Shown here: piece by piece, positions 59,990 through 64,000 of the stretch | Layout: each line of letters begins with the position of its first letter | Numbering within the stretch: the first letter of the stretch is position 1 | Source of the DNA: CADEED01 sp043747835 | GTDB lineage: Bacteria > Pseudomonadota > Gammaproteobacteria > Steroidobacterales > Steroidobacteraceae | Assembly: GCA_043747835.1 (NCBI GenBank) | Contig: JAYTOK010000084.1 | Coordinates: forward strand, 99,461-163,460 | DNA: 64,000 nt | Direction: 5' to 3' | Made by a program: the position numbers and the translations under genes | The notes under the pieces: generated by a model | The model's input: the letters and a program-made list of their open reading frames with translations, nothing else | Told to the model about the DNA's origin: nothing | Database searches by the model: none

Positions 59990-61141
59990 TCAGTAACCCT
60001 TCTTCAGGTCGACGATCGCGAGCAGCTTGTCGCCGCTCACGAACCGCCGCATCTGCTCGCGCAGCAACAACTCGCGCGCCGACTGACCGAGATCCGACTG
60101 CGCGGACATGTGCGGCGTGATGATCACGTTCTTCGCCTTCCAGAGCGCGTGATCCTTGGGCAATGGCTCGGGCTCGGTGACGTCGAGACCCGCGCCCGCG
60201 ATCGTCCCGGCATTGAGTGCCGCCGCGAGTTCGTTCGACACTACGCTGCCGCCGCGGCCCACGTTGATGAAGAACGCGTTCTTCTTCATTCGGGAGAACA
60301 GCTTCGCGTCGAACAGGTTCGTTGTCTCGGGCGTGAGCGGCAACGCGGCCACGACAACATCCGCCTTTTCGATGAGCGTCGGCAGTTCGTTGGAAAGGCC
60401 GACGTACGACACGAAGTCTGGCTTGTCGCGCGAGCTGTTGCGCGTGGCGATGACGTTCATGCCCAGCGCGTTCGCGCGCCGTGCGACCTCGAGCCCGATT
60501 CCGCCCAGTCCCGCGACTAGCAGCGTCTTGCCGGACAGCGCCTGCGGCTGCGAGCCCGCGAAATTGCGGCTCCAGCCCTCGCCGGTCGCCTGTCGGCCGA
60601 TCGAGACCTGCAGCGATCGCGACAGCGCGAACATCAGACCGATCGTGTGCTCGGCCATGACGGGTCCGGCCACCGCGCGCATGTTGGTCACCGTGAGACC
60701 GGCGCGATCGAGACCTTTCGTACCGAGGCAGGCTTCGACGCCCGCGGAGTAGATGGCGATCCAGCGCGCCTTTTTACCCGCGTCGACGACGGCTTGATCG
60801 CAGACCAGCTCGTCGATGCCGAGCAATGCGTCGGCAGTCGGCGCTTTCGCGATCATCTCCTCGCGCGAGCGCACGACGATCAGCTCGACTCCTGGCGCCG
60901 CCGCTTGCATCGCGCTGAGCGACTCGGGATGCGACGGGTTGTAAGGTCCGGCCGCGGACAGGACGATGCGCTTCGGTTTGACCCAGCCCTTCTGGTCGCG
61001 CAACGCGACCGTGGCTTCGACGAGCCCGAGCTCTTTCACGAGCGCCGCGGCTTTCGGATCGGCCGACGGCCCATCGGCGTGCGCCACCATCAGACTCGAT
61101 ACCGCGGCGACGATGGCCGCGACTAACCACTTGGAATGCAT
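59990..61141 (-). CDS. exported D-2-hydroxyacid dehydrogenase
   Basis: 383 residues. After a convincing signal peptide (HSKWLVAAIVAAVSSLMVAHA) comes a full D-isomer 2-hydroxyacid dehydrogenase: NAD-binding VAGLGGIGLEVARRANALG, ADVVVAALPLTPETTNL, FFINVGRGGSVV with the substrate Arg, DVTEPEPLPKDHALW with the catalytic Glu and ITPHMSAQS with the catalytic His. GGAGG/AAGGGG before ATG 61141 supports this start. The family is normally cytoplasmic because it needs NAD(H); a periplasmic copy is odd. Confidence 0.85.
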   Translation of the reverse strand: MHSKWLVAAIVAAVSSLMVAHADGPSADPKAAALVKELGLVEATVALRDQKGWVKPKRIVLSAAGPYNPSHPESLSAMQAAAPGVELIVVRSREEMIAKAPTADALLGIDELVCDQAVVDAGKKARWIAIYSAGVEACLGTKGLDRAGLTVTNMRAVAGPVMAEHTIGLMFALSRSLQVSIGRQATGEGWSRNFAGSQPQALSGKTLLVAGLGGIGLEVARRANALGMNVIATRNSSRDKPDFVSYVGLSNELPTLIEKADVVVAALPLTPETTNLFDAKLFSRMKKNAFFINVGRGGSVVSNELAAALNAGTIAGAGLDVTEPEPLPKDHALWKAKNVIITPHMSAQSDLGQSARELLLREQMRRFVSGDKLLAIVDLKKGY

Positions 61142-61205
61142 CCCCTTCCCTCCGTGCGATGTGACCGCCTCCGCAGGCGGGCGCACATCTTGCCACGAGG
61201 AAGAA

Positions 61206-61269
61206 TTGGGGAGTGGCCCCAAAGGGCGGTTTGGGGCCACTCCCCAAAAGGCCCTTTGGGGCCACTCCC

Positions 61270-61270
<1 letters not shown>
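61206..61270. repeat. GGGGAGTGGCCCCAAA palindrome, one and a half copies
   Basis: Arms TTGGGGAGTGGCCCCAAA (61206-61223) and its exact reverse complement (61230-61247), loop of six, followed by a third arm TTTGGGGCCACTCCCC (61255-61270) that touches the glycogen phosphorylase stop codon. The segment GGCGGTTTGGGGCCACTCCCCA is shared, apart from length, with the inverted repeat at 14284-14396. Confidence 0.85.
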
Positions 61271-63807
<2,537 letters not shown>

Positions 63808-63948
63808 GAGTGGTACTCCCCTTGTGTCATGGCCTTGAGCCTGCAAGATTCGTGCAGGAATTACCTCAAGTTTTTGAGGCAATCGCGTTGCGGTTTGCAC
63901 CGCGGAGACGCGCGCGCAACTTCGGCGGCATCAGAACGGTGCGTTAAA

Positions 63949-64000
63949 GGGGTCAGATCTGTTTGACTCCGCGCCGTGTAAATCCACGGCGCGGAGTCAA
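63949..64000. repeat. GGGGTCAGATC fragment plus 16-bp perfect hairpin at window edge
   Basis: GGGGTCAGATCTG at 63949-63961 is one arm of the palindrome family without its partner. Directly after it, TTGACTCCGCGCCGTG (63963-63978) and its exact complement (63985-64000) form a hairpin with a 6-base loop that ends at the last base of the window. The gene it serves lies beyond the edge. Confidence 0.75.

Overview
The window is GC-rich (roughly 65% by eye), densely coded DNA from a Gram-negative bacterium. TonB receptors, PEP-CTERM sorting, an SAH riboswitch, an fds-type formate dehydrogenase and a Xanthomonas/Caulobacter-style sugar locus point to Proteobacteria. My best guess is a Gammaproteobacterium near Steroidobacteraceae or Xanthomonadales; this is inference, as no marker gene settles it. 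I see no rRNA, complete tRNA, CRISPR array, IS element, phage or origin.

Layout. (1) 1-8.0 kb: a partial L,D-transpeptidase, apt, a hydrolase, a VOC protein, a MetE-like methyltransferase, MFS and AEC transporters, a nuclease and a quinohemoprotein alcohol dehydrogenase. (2) 8.3-9.1 kb: a PEP-CTERM protein behind a clear sigma-54 promoter. (3) 9.1-28.2 kb: a maltodextrin/starch locus with two tryptophan-halogenase-family flavoproteins, a secreted pullulanase, a TonB-dependent receptor, two exported GH13 enzymes, one cytoplasmic GH13 enzyme, a sugar permease and a LacI-type regulator. Seven copies of the palindrome TGMATACGTATKCA lie before its transcription units. (4) 28.2-36.8 kb: two small exported proteins, xylB-xylA behind a xyl-box-like site, a GH101/129-like glycosidase, an aldo/keto reductase and outer-membrane or unknown proteins. 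(5) 36.9-49.1 kb: a lipocalin, then a minus-strand one-carbon block: PfkB (adenosine) kinase, metK, SAH riboswitch, ahcY, folD, fdhD, fdsG-B-A-D and a MetF-like reductase. (6) 49.3-54.5 kb: a DUF4870 protein, a degenerate quinoprotein, a tandem pair of unknown secreted paralogues and a desaturase. (7) 54.7-60 kb: ligA-ligB-ligC, a subclass B3 metallo-beta-lactamase, a GNAT and an enolase-superfamily remnant, all overlapping by 1-4 bases, then an M20 peptidase. (8) 60-64 kb: an exported D-2-hydroxyacid dehydrogenase and glycogen phosphorylase.

How the genes work together. In region 3, pullulanase and exported amylases cut alpha-glucans, the TonB receptor and MFS permease import the oligosaccharides, and the cytoplasmic glucosidase finishes them; glycogen phosphorylase serves internal glucan. 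In region 5, MetK makes SAM, AhcY and the kinase clear SAH and adenosine, and FolD, MetF and formate dehydrogenase exchange and burn off C1 units. This may fit demethylation of lignin-type aromatics feeding protocatechuate to LigABC (inference).

A family of short palindromes (GGGGTCAGATC, GGGGAGTGGCCCC and relatives) sits at gene ends through the window and twice supplies the last codons of a protein.
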